Origin: Pyrococcus kukulkanii
Lineage (GTDB): Archaea; Methanobacteriota_B; Thermococci; Thermococcales; Thermococcaceae
Length of the DNA: 64,000 nucleotides
NCBI RefSeq assembly: GCF_041647995.1
Contig: NZ_JARRIB010000001.1
Location: 1-64,000 of the forward strand
Direction of reading: 5' to 3'
Shown: positions 38,562 to 47,405 of the stretch, piece after piece
How positions within the stretch are numbered: the first letter of the stretch is position 1
How the letters are laid out: the number at the start of each line of letters is the position of its first letter
The notes under the pieces: model-generated
What the model was told of the DNA's origin: nothing
The model's database searches: none
Seen by the model: the letters and a program-made list of their open reading frames with translations, nothing else
Made by a program: the position numbers and the translations under genes

Positions 38562-40039
38562 ATCAGGTTGCATCCCTGTTAATAGCCCTTCCTCTCATCA
38601 GCGCATTCTTCGTTCCCGTGCTAAAACAGATAAACAAGTCACTGATAAAACCATACCTCGTCCTCATCACGTTAATCCAGACGGGAATAGCCGGATGGGT
38701 ATTCAAAGAGGTGTACACAACTGGCAAGCCTATAATAATCTACGCCGGTGGCTGGAGGCCCCCAATAGGAATTAACCTCTACATAGGGCACTTTGCAGCG
38801 CTGTTCGTCCTGATAATAGCGGTCGTTAGCTTCATCATGGCCATCTTCAGCCTTAAAGCTGTAACAACTGAGCCAATAGACAAATATGCAATGCTCTTCC
38901 TCCTACTGATGCTTGGAGCTACCGGAATGATTGCCACGGGAGATATATTCAACCTATTCGTCTTCATGGAGATAACCGCGATCACAGCCTATGCCTTAAC
39001 TGCATATAACAAGACCGGGGAGGCGGCAGAGGCCTCAATGAAGTACATAGTTTTGGGAGGAATAGGATCAAGCTTCTTCCTCGTAGGTGTTGCCCTCCTC
39101 TACGGGGCCACTGGAACGCTCAACATGGCCCAGCTGGCTGAGCTTGCAAACTCAATAAATCCAATAGTGGCCCAAGTGGGGCTAGCCCTCATAATGTTCG
39201 GGCTCGCGGTTGAAGCTGAACTGTTTCCCCTAAACGCTTGGGCACCTGATGCCTACCAAGCAGCCCCACATCCAGTAACGGCAATGTTCTCCGCCTTCGT
39301 TGTTAAGGCCGGAATATACGCCCTGGCAAGGCTACTCTACCTCCTACAAAAGGCCAGCGGCTGGAGCTCACTTCTTAGACTGCTCGTAATAATGGCAACT
39401 CTAACGGTCGTATTCGCCGAGCTTTCAGCATTAAGGCAGAAAGATGTCAAAAGGATGATAGCGTACTCGAGTATAGGTCAAGTAGGTCTAATAGCCTTAG
39501 CGTTCTCCCTGGGAACACAAGCTGGAGTCGATGCTGGGGTCTTCCACATGGTTAACCATGCAATAGTGAAAACCCTGCTCTTCCTCGCCATAGGGTACGT
39601 TGGAATTGCAATGGGCGGAACAACCATGGAGAACTTCGAGGGGCTGGGCAAGAAGATGCCGCTTACAGCACTAGCCATAACCGTAGCAGGGGCTGCAACG
39701 GTTGGAGTCCCCCTCTTCAACGTGTTCTGGAGCAAGCTTAGAATTATTCTAGCAACACTCCAAGCGGGGTTCTTTTGGGCCGCAGTGCTAGTGCTATTCG
39801 CGAGTGTAGTTGAGGCTGTCTATTACTTCAGGCTCATCCACAGGATGTGGTTCATGGGTGGAGGAATTAGGATCAAAGAAGGAGTCATAGCTGGTATTCT
39901 AGTCATATTAGCAGCAATTATAATCCTCATAGGTGTTGATCCAGCACCCGTGTGGAATATTGTCGTTAAGGCGGGAAGCGACATATTCAACGTGGCCAAC
40001 TACGTTAAGAACGTTCCTCTCGTGGGGGTGGGATCATGA
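38558..40039 (+). CDS. mbxH: MBX subunit H (MrpD/NuoN-type antiporter)
   Basis: 493 residues, about 14 membrane helices. Key antiporter residues are visible: the TM5 glutamate in FVFMEITAITAYALTAY, the lysines in VVKAGIYALARLL and in KDVKRMIAYSSIGQVG, and the MVNHAIVKTLLFLAIG helix. Proton or sodium translocating subunit of MBX. It overlaps mbxH' by four bases. Confidence 0.95.
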   Translation: MNQVASLLIALPLISAFFVPVLKQINKSLIKPYLVLITLIQTGIAGWVFKEVYTTGKPIIIYAGGWRPPIGINLYIGHFAALFVLIIAVVSFIMAIFSLKAVTTEPIDKYAMLFLLLMLGATGMIATGDIFNLFVFMEITAITAYALTAYNKTGEAAEASMKYIVLGGIGSSFFLVGVALLYGATGTLNMAQLAELANSINPIVAQVGLALIMFGLAVEAELFPLNAWAPDAYQAAPHPVTAMFSAFVVKAGIYALARLLYLLQKASGWSSLLRLLVIMATLTVVFAELSALRQKDVKRMIAYSSIGQVGLIALAFSLGTQAGVDAGVFHMVNHAIVKTLLFLAIGYVGIAMGGTTMENFEGLGKKMPLTALAITVAGAATVGVPLFNVFWSKLRIILATLQAGFFWAAVLVLFASVVEAVYYFRLIHRMWFMGGGIRIKEGVIAGILVILAAIIILIGVDPAPVWNIVVKAGSDIFNVANYVKNVPLVGVGS

Positions 40040-41889
40040 ACGAGTTGCCAATCATCGTAATTTCCCCTCTAGTTGCAGGATTCCTAGCTTGGCTTCTAAG
40101 GATTAGGGGAGTAAGGGAGATCATTGGAGTTGCAGGCTCACTGATTCCCTTAGCCTTACTAATCAAGCTGTACCCCTCACTTGGGGAGAGGCTTGAGTTC
40201 ACAATAAACATTGCAGGGTTTAAGCTTGGTCTAATGCTCTCCCACTTAACATGGGTATTTTCAATGATAGCTGCCGTTGTTGGCTTCACCGCTATCCTGG
40301 GGATGATATCAACTGCGAGGGACAACTGGGAGTGGCTCTTTGCTCTGATGAGCCTTACTGGAGTTCTTGGGGTATTCATGGCTTACGATCTAATAACGTT
40401 CTTCATAGCTTGGGAGATCATGACGTTTGCGAGTTTCATGATGGTTTTAAAATATAACAGGCATGCTTCACTGAAGTACTTCATCCTCAGCATAGTCGGG
40501 GCTTATGCAATGCTAATTGCGATAGGCCTCATATACGCCAAGACCGGAACGCTAACATTCCCGGAAGTTTCAGTAGCATTCACCCAAGATGCCATGACGA
40601 AGATGATGGGAGGCCCCGGACTATTCACGAAGACCGAGACAATGCTAATCTACGGCCTATTCCTCCTGGCCTTTGGTGTTAAAGCGGGAATGTTCCCACT
40701 TCACGTCTGGGCACCGGATGCTTACAGCGAAACCAATCAGAGCTATACTGCTATGTTCAGCGGAGTTTTGAGCAAAGCTGGTGTTTACGGGTTCATACTC
40801 CTCTACATCCTCATGTACGGGAAGCTCATAGTTGAGTTTGGCCACTTCAGGAGCGCGCCAACGTTTGGTTATATAATAGCGTTCCTGGGTGGTCTAACCA
40901 TCATCGTAGGAGGAATTCTAGCGGCACTACAGGAGGACATAAGAAAGCTCTTTGCCTACTCAAGTATAAGCCAGATAGGATACATTCTAGTTGGCTTAGG
41001 TGTTGGAACCGCTCTAAGTATTGAGGCTGCAATATACCACGCGATAAGCCATGCTCTCTTCAAGGGATTGTTCTTCCTGATAGTGGCAACCCTAATCTAC
41101 AGAACCGGAAAGACGGAATTCAAGGACTTTGGTGGACTAGCGGAGAAGATGCCTTATACCTTTGCCATGGCGTTCATAGCAATCCTCAGCCTAGCCGGAA
41201 TTCCACCACTGGTAGGATTCGCAAGCAAATGGCTTATATTTGAAGCCGTAATTCATGAAAATCTCCCAATACTCGGTGGAATGATATTCTTTGGTAGTGC
41301 AATAGGTTTCGTCTACCTGATTAGGTTCACCTACGCAGTGTGGTTCGGCCAGAGACCAAGCGACCTTGAAGGTACAAAGGACGCACCCCTTCCACTAGCA
41401 ATCGCTATGGGGATTCTTGGAGCTCTCAATGTAGTATTCGGAGTAGCCCCGGGAATAGTGGCTCAAGAACTCAACAAGATATTTGACAAACCAGTAATCG
41501 CCGGCAACATATGGGAGCTTGACCTTGGCTTCGGTAGGTACAACGGATTACTGCTAACGATATGGATGGTCATTGGAGTGCTCATTGCTGCAATAGTCTA
41601 CTTCCTGGGTGCTAATGTTAGAAGGGTTCCGATTACCGACACGTACCAGTCAGGTAACCCGATAACGATGGAGTACAATCTCACGATAAGGAGGAACTTC
41701 TTCCTCCCGCTTAGGGAAGTGATGGCATTTTGGCTGAAAATAAGCTTTGACAGGCTTTATCATGATATTTGGAAGAGCATTGAGGACTTCGCCGAGACTG
41801 CAAGGAATTATGTTTACAATGGAAATGTTCAGGCTTATGCATGGTACCTCGCTATAATATTGGTAATACTCGCCGCGATGGGGGTGTGA
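40036..41889 (+). CDS. mbxH': MBX subunit H' (second antiporter subunit with MbhI-like tail)
   Basis: 617 residues. An antiporter domain of about 14 helices carries WEIMTFASFMMVL (TM5 glutamate), VLSKAGVYGFILL and EDIRKLFAYSSISQIGY. The last ~110 residues hold an amphipathic stretch and a final membrane helix (ISFDRLYHDIW, NVQAYAWYLAIILVI), resembling the separate subunit MbhI of the mbh operon. A second antiporter-like subunit is a hallmark of MBX as opposed to MBH. Confidence 0.93.
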   Translation: MNELPIIVISPLVAGFLAWLLRIRGVREIIGVAGSLIPLALLIKLYPSLGERLEFTINIAGFKLGLMLSHLTWVFSMIAAVVGFTAILGMISTARDNWEWLFALMSLTGVLGVFMAYDLITFFIAWEIMTFASFMMVLKYNRHASLKYFILSIVGAYAMLIAIGLIYAKTGTLTFPEVSVAFTQDAMTKMMGGPGLFTKTETMLIYGLFLLAFGVKAGMFPLHVWAPDAYSETNQSYTAMFSGVLSKAGVYGFILLYILMYGKLIVEFGHFRSAPTFGYIIAFLGGLTIIVGGILAALQEDIRKLFAYSSISQIGYILVGLGVGTALSIEAAIYHAISHALFKGLFFLIVATLIYRTGKTEFKDFGGLAEKMPYTFAMAFIAILSLAGIPPLVGFASKWLIFEAVIHENLPILGGMIFFGSAIGFVYLIRFTYAVWFGQRPSDLEGTKDAPLPLAIAMGILGALNVVFGVAPGIVAQELNKIFDKPVIAGNIWELDLGFGRYNGLLLTIWMVIGVLIAAIVYFLGANVRRVPITDTYQSGNPITMEYNLTIRRNFFLPLREVMAFWLKISFDRLYHDIWKSIEDFAETARNYVYNGNVQAYAWYLAIILVILAAMGV

Positions 41890-41892
41890 AAA

Positions 41893-42822
41893 ATGCTAGG
41901 GGTATTTCTTAAGGCCCTCCTAATAATTTTATACGCAACCCTTGTAGGATTCATGTTCATGGGGATAATTAGAAAGGTCACCGCAAGGATACAGAGGAGA
42001 ATTGGACCTCCGATATATCAGCCTATAATTGACACCATTAAGTTCTTGAGCAAGAAGGAGAACATTACACATGGCGTCATTTACGACTTCGGAATCATCT
42101 TCGCACTAGGAGCTACGATACTCGCACTTATGTTTATTCCCCTTGGCGGAGTTAGCATACTCAGAGCCTATGGTGATTTGATCTTAATCACGTTCCTCCT
42201 CGAGATACCGATGCTCGGAATAATGTTTGCGGCAATGAGTTCAGGAAATCCATACGCAGGAATTGGCGCTCAGAGAGCTTTATTAACAATGCTTGCAATT
42301 CAGGTCCCCCTAGGATTTGCAATAGTTGCATTGGCTGAGTACTATGGAACATTCAGCACGTACGAGATTGTAATGGCTCAGCAAGCCCATGGGTGGAGCA
42401 TATTTCACTTACCATTACTGCTCGCTGCCATAGCCTATGACATAGTCCTCCAAGCTATGTTTGGAAAAGAACCTTTTGATATTATGACAGCCCCAGGTGA
42501 AATATCCTTGGGCCCAATGGTCGAGTTCGGAGGAAAGCACATGGGTATCCTCCAGATACAGCACGCCATTGGCTTATTTGCAGAAACACTGTTCTTCTCG
42601 AACATATTCCTCGGAGGAGCCGTGGTAACGACATTCGCCAATTCAATACTCAACACGCTCGCAACGCTAGGCATTCTACTAATTAAGCAACTTGCAGTCC
42701 TCCTGCTAGCGATATTCATAAGCACGATATTCCCCAGGTTCACCATCGATCAGGCCGCGAGGTTCTACTGGAAGTGGCCAACGATAATTGCAGCTTTGGG
42801 TGCAATACTAGCGAGCTTATGA
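41893..42822 (+). CDS. mbxM: MBX subunit M (NuoH-like membrane anchor)
   Basis: 309 residues, about eight membrane helices. The family motif RIQRRIGPPIYQPIIDTIKF is at the N-terminus and the EPFDIMTAPGEI loop, equivalent to the quinone-site loop of NuoH, is in the middle. It connects the Fe-S/catalytic arm to the antiporter arm. One base separates it from the next frame's open region, and mbxJ follows. Confidence 0.94.
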   Translation: MLGVFLKALLIILYATLVGFMFMGIIRKVTARIQRRIGPPIYQPIIDTIKFLSKKENITHGVIYDFGIIFALGATILALMFIPLGGVSILRAYGDLILITFLLEIPMLGIMFAAMSSGNPYAGIGAQRALLTMLAIQVPLGFAIVALAEYYGTFSTYEIVMAQQAHGWSIFHLPLLLAAIAYDIVLQAMFGKEPFDIMTAPGEISLGPMVEFGGKHMGILQIQHAIGLFAETLFFSNIFLGGAVVTTFANSILNTLATLGILLIKQLAVLLLAIFISTIFPRFTIDQAARFYWKWPTIIAALGAILASL

Positions 42823-42832
42823 GGTGAGGAGG

Positions 42833-43411
42833 ATGGTAGACTGGAGGTTGTTTGAGCCACTGTTCAACTGGGCGAGAAAGAAGAGTCTTTGGATTGTGTC
42901 CTTCTGTACAGGATGCGGTGGAATAGAGATGCCTCCGCTTATGACGTCAAGGTACGACATTGAGAGGTTCGGAATGTTGGCGGACCCAAGCCCAAGGCAG
43001 TACGACCTATTCCTTATAACAGGTTACGTGACCCCAAAGACTCTCAAAAGGATAATAATCACATATGAGATGGCGCCAGATCCCAAGTGGGTCTTAGCTC
43101 ATGGTTCCTGCCCATTAAATGGTGGAGTGTACTGGGATTCTTACAACGCGATAAAGCATCTTGACAAGTATATCCCAGTTGATGTTTTTATAGCTGGATG
43201 CATGCCTAGGCCAGAAGCAGTTCTCGATGGGATACACAAGCTGATGGAGATGATAGAGAGTGGAGAAGCTGATGGATGGAAGAGGTACAGGGAGAACTAC
43301 GAATGGTACAGGAAGAATCAAGATGAACTCTTGGGTGAAGGATGGAGGGAGAAAGAGGCGAGGAAGTGGATACCATGGCTCATTGACAAGAAAAAGGAGG
43401 TCAAAGAATGA
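42833..43411 (+). CDS. mbxJ: MBX subunit J (hydrogenase-small-subunit/NuoB-like)
   Basis: 192 residues. The four ligands of the proximal [4Fe-4S] cluster are C25 and C28 (FCTGCGG), C93 (GSCPLNGG) and C123 (AGCMPRPEA). GGTGAGGAGG before the ATG at 42833 sets the start. It ends in an ATGA overlap with mbxK. Confidence 0.94.
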   Translation: MVDWRLFEPLFNWARKKSLWIVSFCTGCGGIEMPPLMTSRYDIERFGMLADPSPRQYDLFLITGYVTPKTLKRIIITYEMAPDPKWVLAHGSCPLNGGVYWDSYNAIKHLDKYIPVDVFIAGCMPRPEAVLDGIHKLMEMIESGEADGWKRYRENYEWYRKNQDELLGEGWREKEARKWIPWLIDKKKEVKE

Positions 43412-43932
43412 CTTGGGAAGTCGGGGAAGAGATCGTGAAGAAAATCCTAGAGAAAGCACCGTACGCAGAGGGCAGGGTTAGAAGAGAGAGGAGGCTTGAG
43501 TTCAAGATCCCAGCCGAGAGGATACGGGACTTCCTGATGCTCATGAAGGAGAACAACTTTCCACTAATGTTGCAGATATCGGCAGTGGATTGGGTCAAGG
43601 ATGGAGAGATAGAGCTTGTGTATCACTTAATGAACGTTGAACTCAGAACTCATGCAATGGTTAAAGTTAGAATTCCCAGGGATCTTGACAAGGCAAAAAT
43701 GCCAACGGTTAGGGACATTTATCCGGCAGCGGAAACCTACGAGAGAGATGTCCATGATTTCTTCGGCGTTTACTTTGAAGGTAACGAGAAGATGGAGATG
43801 CCATGGATTCTTGATGATCCGGAGAGAGGACTATACCCCCACAGAAAGGACTTTGACATGCTTGGTTACGTGAAGAAGAAGTATAAGATCCTGGATAGAT
43901 TTGACGAAAATAAAGACAAGTACGTCATCTGA
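43408..43932 (+). CDS. mbxK: MBX subunit K (NuoC-like)
   Basis: 174 residues, soluble, with the 30-kDa complex I subunit pattern TYERDVHDFFGVYFEG and GLYPHRKDFDMLGY. It supports assembly of the catalytic J-L pair. The following gene's ribosome binding site GAGGTGG lies just after its stop. Confidence 0.93.
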   Translation: MTWEVGEEIVKKILEKAPYAEGRVRRERRLEFKIPAERIRDFLMLMKENNFPLMLQISAVDWVKDGEIELVYHLMNVELRTHAMVKVRIPRDLDKAKMPTVRDIYPAAETYERDVHDFFGVYFEGNEKMEMPWILDDPERGLYPHRKDFDMLGYVKKKYKILDRFDENKDKYVI

Positions 43933-43942
43933 GGTGGTATTA

Positions 43943-45118
43943 ATGGTCACCCAAGAGGAGTTAATTAAGGAAGCGAGAGAGAACGGGATGGAGCTCTATC
44001 CAATAGAGAAGGACACTTATGAGTTGTTCTTTGGTCCACAACACATGGCCACTGAGAACTTCAGCATAATCTTAAAGATGGATGGTAACAGGGTCGTAAA
44101 AGCCATAGCAAACCCAGGATTTCTCCACAGAGGCTTCGAAAAACTAGCAGAATTTAGGCCCTGGTACACGAACATAGCACTACTTCTTAGGATCTGTGTC
44201 CCAGAGTCCGATGTTCCCGAGGCGATATACTCAATGGCCGTCGATGAAATCATTGGCTGGGAAGTTCCAGAAAGGGCTCAGTGGATAAGGACTGTAGTTT
44301 TAGAAATGGCGAGGGTCTCAGCTTACCTCTTCTGGATAATGGGGCTAAGTTTTAAGTTAGGTGTTTACACCGCAGGACAGTGGGCCGCTGCATATAGGGA
44401 GAGACTCATGAGGCTCTTCGAAGAGTTGACGGGAGCCAGAGTCTACCATATTTACACGATTCCGGGAGGAGTTAGAAGGGATATCCCTGGGGATAAGTGG
44501 CTAAGACAACTAAAAGACACCGTTGAGTACATAAGGTCAAAGTTACCGGACTTTGACAACCTCGTATTCGAGAACTACATAACCTATAAGAGAATGGAAG
44601 GAATAGGAGTCATGGACAAGAAGTTCGCATTAGCAGAGGGAGTTACCGGGCCAAATTTGAGAGCAACTGGAGTTGCTTACGACGTGAGAAAGGATGATCC
44701 CTACCTCTTCTACCCAGAGCTCGACTTTGAAGTTCCAACGCTCAAGGAAGGGGATGCGCTAGCCAGAGCACTCGTAAGAAGGTACGAGCTTGAGCAGGAT
44801 CTCTACATCCTGGAGCAACTGCTTGAAATGGGCCCGCCAAGTGGTTCATATAAGGTTGAAGACCCCAGGTTGAAGAATCTGCCAAGGTTCAAGGTTCCGG
44901 CAGGAGATGCCTTCGCTCACGTGGAATCAACAAAGGGGGATTTCGGAGCCTACATTGTCAGCGATGGGGGGAATAAACCCTACAGAGTTCACGTGAGGGG
45001 ACCGAGCATTGCTCATGGAATAAGGGTGTTGGAACAGCTGTTAGTTGGAGCGAGAATAGCCGACGTCCCCATTATATTAATGAGCCTTGACAACTGTCCA
45101 CCTGATATAGACAGGTGA
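43943..45118 (+). CDS. mbxL: MBX subunit L (hydrogenase-large-subunit-like, NiFe site lost)
   Basis: 391 residues, homologous to MbhL throughout. Where MbhL has the two CxxC nickel-iron motifs, MbxL keeps only one cysteine each: C85 in RICVPESD and C385 in DNCPPDIDR. It therefore cannot hold a NiFe centre, as established for P. furiosus MBX, which reduces polysulfide instead of protons. GAGGTGG five bases before the ATG at 43943 sets the start; the upstream open frame to 43901 overlaps mbxK. Confidence 0.96.
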   Translation: MVTQEELIKEARENGMELYPIEKDTYELFFGPQHMATENFSIILKMDGNRVVKAIANPGFLHRGFEKLAEFRPWYTNIALLLRICVPESDVPEAIYSMAVDEIIGWEVPERAQWIRTVVLEMARVSAYLFWIMGLSFKLGVYTAGQWAAAYRERLMRLFEELTGARVYHIYTIPGGVRRDIPGDKWLRQLKDTVEYIRSKLPDFDNLVFENYITYKRMEGIGVMDKKFALAEGVTGPNLRATGVAYDVRKDDPYLFYPELDFEVPTLKEGDALARALVRRYELEQDLYILEQLLEMGPPSGSYKVEDPRLKNLPRFKVPAGDAFAHVESTKGDFGAYIVSDGGNKPYRVHVRGPSIAHGIRVLEQLLVGARIADVPIILMSLDNCPPDIDR

Positions 45119-45123
45119 TGCTC

Positions 45124-45744
45124 ATGCCCGCGAAAGTTGTTGGAGAAGATAAGGTCAAAAAGAGCCCCTCATTCATTAAACCCTGGCTTGGCCTTAAATA
45201 CATCTTCAAAAAACCGGTTACGATAAAGATACCTTACGAAAAAATTGAACCCGCTCCAAAGTACAGGGGATTCCACACTTTAGACTGGAAAAAGTGCGTT
45301 GGGTGTAACTTCTGCGGTCAGATATGTCCAGCTAGGGCAATAGAGATGACGTGGATAGAGGTTGATGGTAAGATGGAGAAGAGACCACATCCAAAGATAG
45401 ACTATGGGAGGTGCACCTTCTGCCAGTTCTGTGTTGATGTGTGTCCAACTGGGGCGCTGGGATTCATAGAGAGCTACATATTAACGACCACTGGAGAAGA
45501 GGAGGAGCTAGTCCTTTACGATTGGGTTCCAATACATCCGGACAAGTTCAAGGAAATACAAGAAGAATTCAAGGATTGGAGATTTCCAGTGGAAAAAATA
45601 TACTTCAATGAAGAGACCGGCGAAGTAACTTACTACCTCAGGAACGGTGAAACGTTCAAGTTCAAGATCGTTGGATATGGAATAAGGCCACCAAAGCCAA
45701 AGACACAAACTCCACCAAAGAAAGAAGAAAAGAATTCAGAGTAA
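45124..45744 (+). CDS. mbxN: MBX subunit N (8Fe ferredoxin-type, NuoI-like)
   Basis: About 206 residues. Two [4Fe-4S] motifs, CVGCNFCGQICP and CTFCQFCVDVCP, take electrons from reduced ferredoxin. A longer C-terminal domain than in MbhN follows, ending in a proline-lysine-rich tail. AGGTGATG supports the ATG at 45124; ATG at 45118 overlaps the mbxL stop. Last gene of mbx; it overlaps convergent coaBC by nine bases. Confidence 0.94.
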   Translation: MPAKVVGEDKVKKSPSFIKPWLGLKYIFKKPVTIKIPYEKIEPAPKYRGFHTLDWKKCVGCNFCGQICPARAIEMTWIEVDGKMEKRPHPKIDYGRCTFCQFCVDVCPTGALGFIESYILTTTGEEEELVLYDWVPIHPDKFKEIQEEFKDWRFPVEKIYFNEETGEVTYYLRNGETFKFKIVGYGIRPPKPKTQTPPKKEEKNSE

Positions 45745-46941
45745 CCTCTCTATTTCGTCCCATATTTTTTCCGCAAGCTCCCTCTTCTTCATCTTTGGCA
45801 GGTTTTTAATTTCATCTTTTGTTACAATAACGACCTTGTTTTCTTCGCTCCCGAAAGCTTCTAGCGTATTCCCAATGACCATGTCACTCTTAGCCCTCTC
45901 TATCTGTCTCTTTGCCTCGTTCACTAACCTATCCATGGATGTTTCAGCCTTAAAGCCAACTAGAAACACATCTGGCTGAATTTCTTTTATCCTATCTATT
46001 ATTTTTGGAGTGGGCTCAAGTTCAAGTACAATCCTCTGACCGCTCTTTATCTTTTCCTGGGCCTTTACCTTAGGTCTGAAATCGCTTACAGCTGCAGCCA
46101 TTATCACGACATCATACTTCTTCTTTGATAGCTCTCCTTCTATTACGTTAAGCATTTCCTCAACCGTTTCAACTTCTATCTGATTCTCCACGAAGCTGGG
46201 AACACTACCCTTTGTTTTTATTAGCGTGACCTCCGCCCCTCTAAAGTCCGCCTCCTCCGCTAAAGCAACTCCCATCTTTCCACTACTAGCATTAGTTATG
46301 AACCTTATTGGATCTAAGTATTCGCGAGTAGCCCCAGCAGTAACGAGAACACGCTTCCCTTTCAGGGTTTTCGGATGCAACTTCCTTATCACTCTATATA
46401 CTATTTCATCAACTGTCGCAACTTTTGCCTTCCCTTCTTCTATCCTGGGGCCTATGAACTCCACGCCAAGCCTTTTCAGCTTTTCAATGTTTTCCCTAAC
46501 TATTGGATGCCTGTACATGCTCTCGTGCATTGCAGGAGCTATCATTATTGGGATATGTGGGAATGCAGTTGTAACAACTGTAGTCACGGGAGTATCGTCT
46601 ATTCCGCAGGCGATCTTACTAATGGTGTTGGCCGTTGCAGGGCACACTAAAATTAGGTCGGCCTTATTCTCATGCTCTCCTGCCAACTCAACATGCTCTA
46701 TAAACCCCGTAATTTCAGTTACAACTGGATTTCCTGTTGCAAATTCCATAGCATAGGGGTGGATTATTTTTGTGGCACTCTCGCTCATTACCGCATGAAC
46801 CTCAGCTCCATGTCTTATCAACTCCCTGGCAAGTTTCACACATTCAACTGCAGCTATGCTCCCAGGAATTGCGAGGACTATTTTCTTTCCAACTAGCTTT
46901 CTGCTTTTCGTTGCGTAGATAAGCTTAACATGATGGAGCAT
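45736..46941 (-). CDS. coaBC: Phosphopantothenoylcysteine synthetase/decarboxylase
   Basis: Bifunctional enzyme of coenzyme A synthesis. The N-terminal flavoprotein CoaC domain has AIPGSIAAVECVKL, the TANTISKIACGI loop and the APAMHESMY motif. The C-terminal CoaB domain has VTAGATREYLDPIRFITNASSGKMG and the AAAVSDFRP motif. GGTGG five bases before MLHHVKLIYATKSR places the start at 46941; the frame is open to 46998. Confidence 0.94.
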   Translation of the reverse strand: MLHHVKLIYATKSRKLVGKKIVLAIPGSIAAVECVKLARELIRHGAEVHAVMSESATKIIHPYAMEFATGNPVVTEITGFIEHVELAGEHENKADLILVCPATANTISKIACGIDDTPVTTVVTTAFPHIPIMIAPAMHESMYRHPIVRENIEKLKRLGVEFIGPRIEEGKAKVATVDEIVYRVIRKLHPKTLKGKRVLVTAGATREYLDPIRFITNASSGKMGVALAEEADFRGAEVTLIKTKGSVPSFVENQIEVETVEEMLNVIEGELSKKKYDVVIMAAAVSDFRPKVKAQEKIKSGQRIVLELEPTPKIIDRIKEIQPDVFLVGFKAETSMDRLVNEAKRQIERAKSDMVIGNTLEAFGSEENKVVIVTKDEIKNLPKMKKRELAEKIWDEIERLL

Positions 46942-47013
46942 TTTTACCACCATGAAAATTTCTGTAAAAGCATTTTTAAGTAAATCTAAAACTCTCATAA
47001 GGAGGGAATAACC

Positions 47014-47355
47014 ATGAGCAGCAAAACATCATTGGATCTAGAAGAGAACGTTGAGGCAGCCCTGAGTTACGTTGGGATCTTCATCACGGGTATAATAATC
47101 CTAGCCCTAGAAAAAGAGAGCGAGTTTGTGAGATTTCACGCCCTCCAATCAACGATAACGTTCCTGGGCTTGATACTTTTAGGAGCCGTCTTCAGAGTAA
47201 TCCCAATTATTGGGTGGGTTTTTAATACGGTAGTAACAGTAGTTGCTTTAATAGCTTGGATACTCGGAATAATAAAGGCGTATCAAGGAGAGAAGTTCAA
47301 GTTCCCTATAGCTGGAGACTTGGCAGAATCTTGGCTTCCAAAAGTTAATATTTAA
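47014..47355 (+). CDS. DUF4870-family small membrane protein
   Basis: 113 residues, three to four membrane helices, with the family pattern SYVGIFITGIIILALEKES, FVRFHALQSTI and a C-terminal IIKAYQGEKFKFPI. The function is unknown. AAGGAGGG precedes the ATG. The upstream AT-rich gap carries promoters for this gene and the divergent coaBC. Confidence 0.78.
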   Translation: MSSKTSLDLEENVEAALSYVGIFITGIIILALEKESEFVRFHALQSTITFLGLILLGAVFRVIPIIGWVFNTVVTVVALIAWILGIIKAYQGEKFKFPIAGDLAESWLPKVNI

Positions 47356-47405
47356 GCGAAACTCGTATATATCCCACTTTATTCCTATTTTTTCGGTGGC
47401 TGAAA

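Noticed and set aside
36081-45744. Calling this first operon MBH
   Set aside because: Its large subunit lacks two of the four NiFe cysteines, it has two antiporter-like subunits and no separate E and I genes; that is the MBX layout. The operon at 50.7-58.7 kb has the full cysteine set and 14 genes, the MBH layout.
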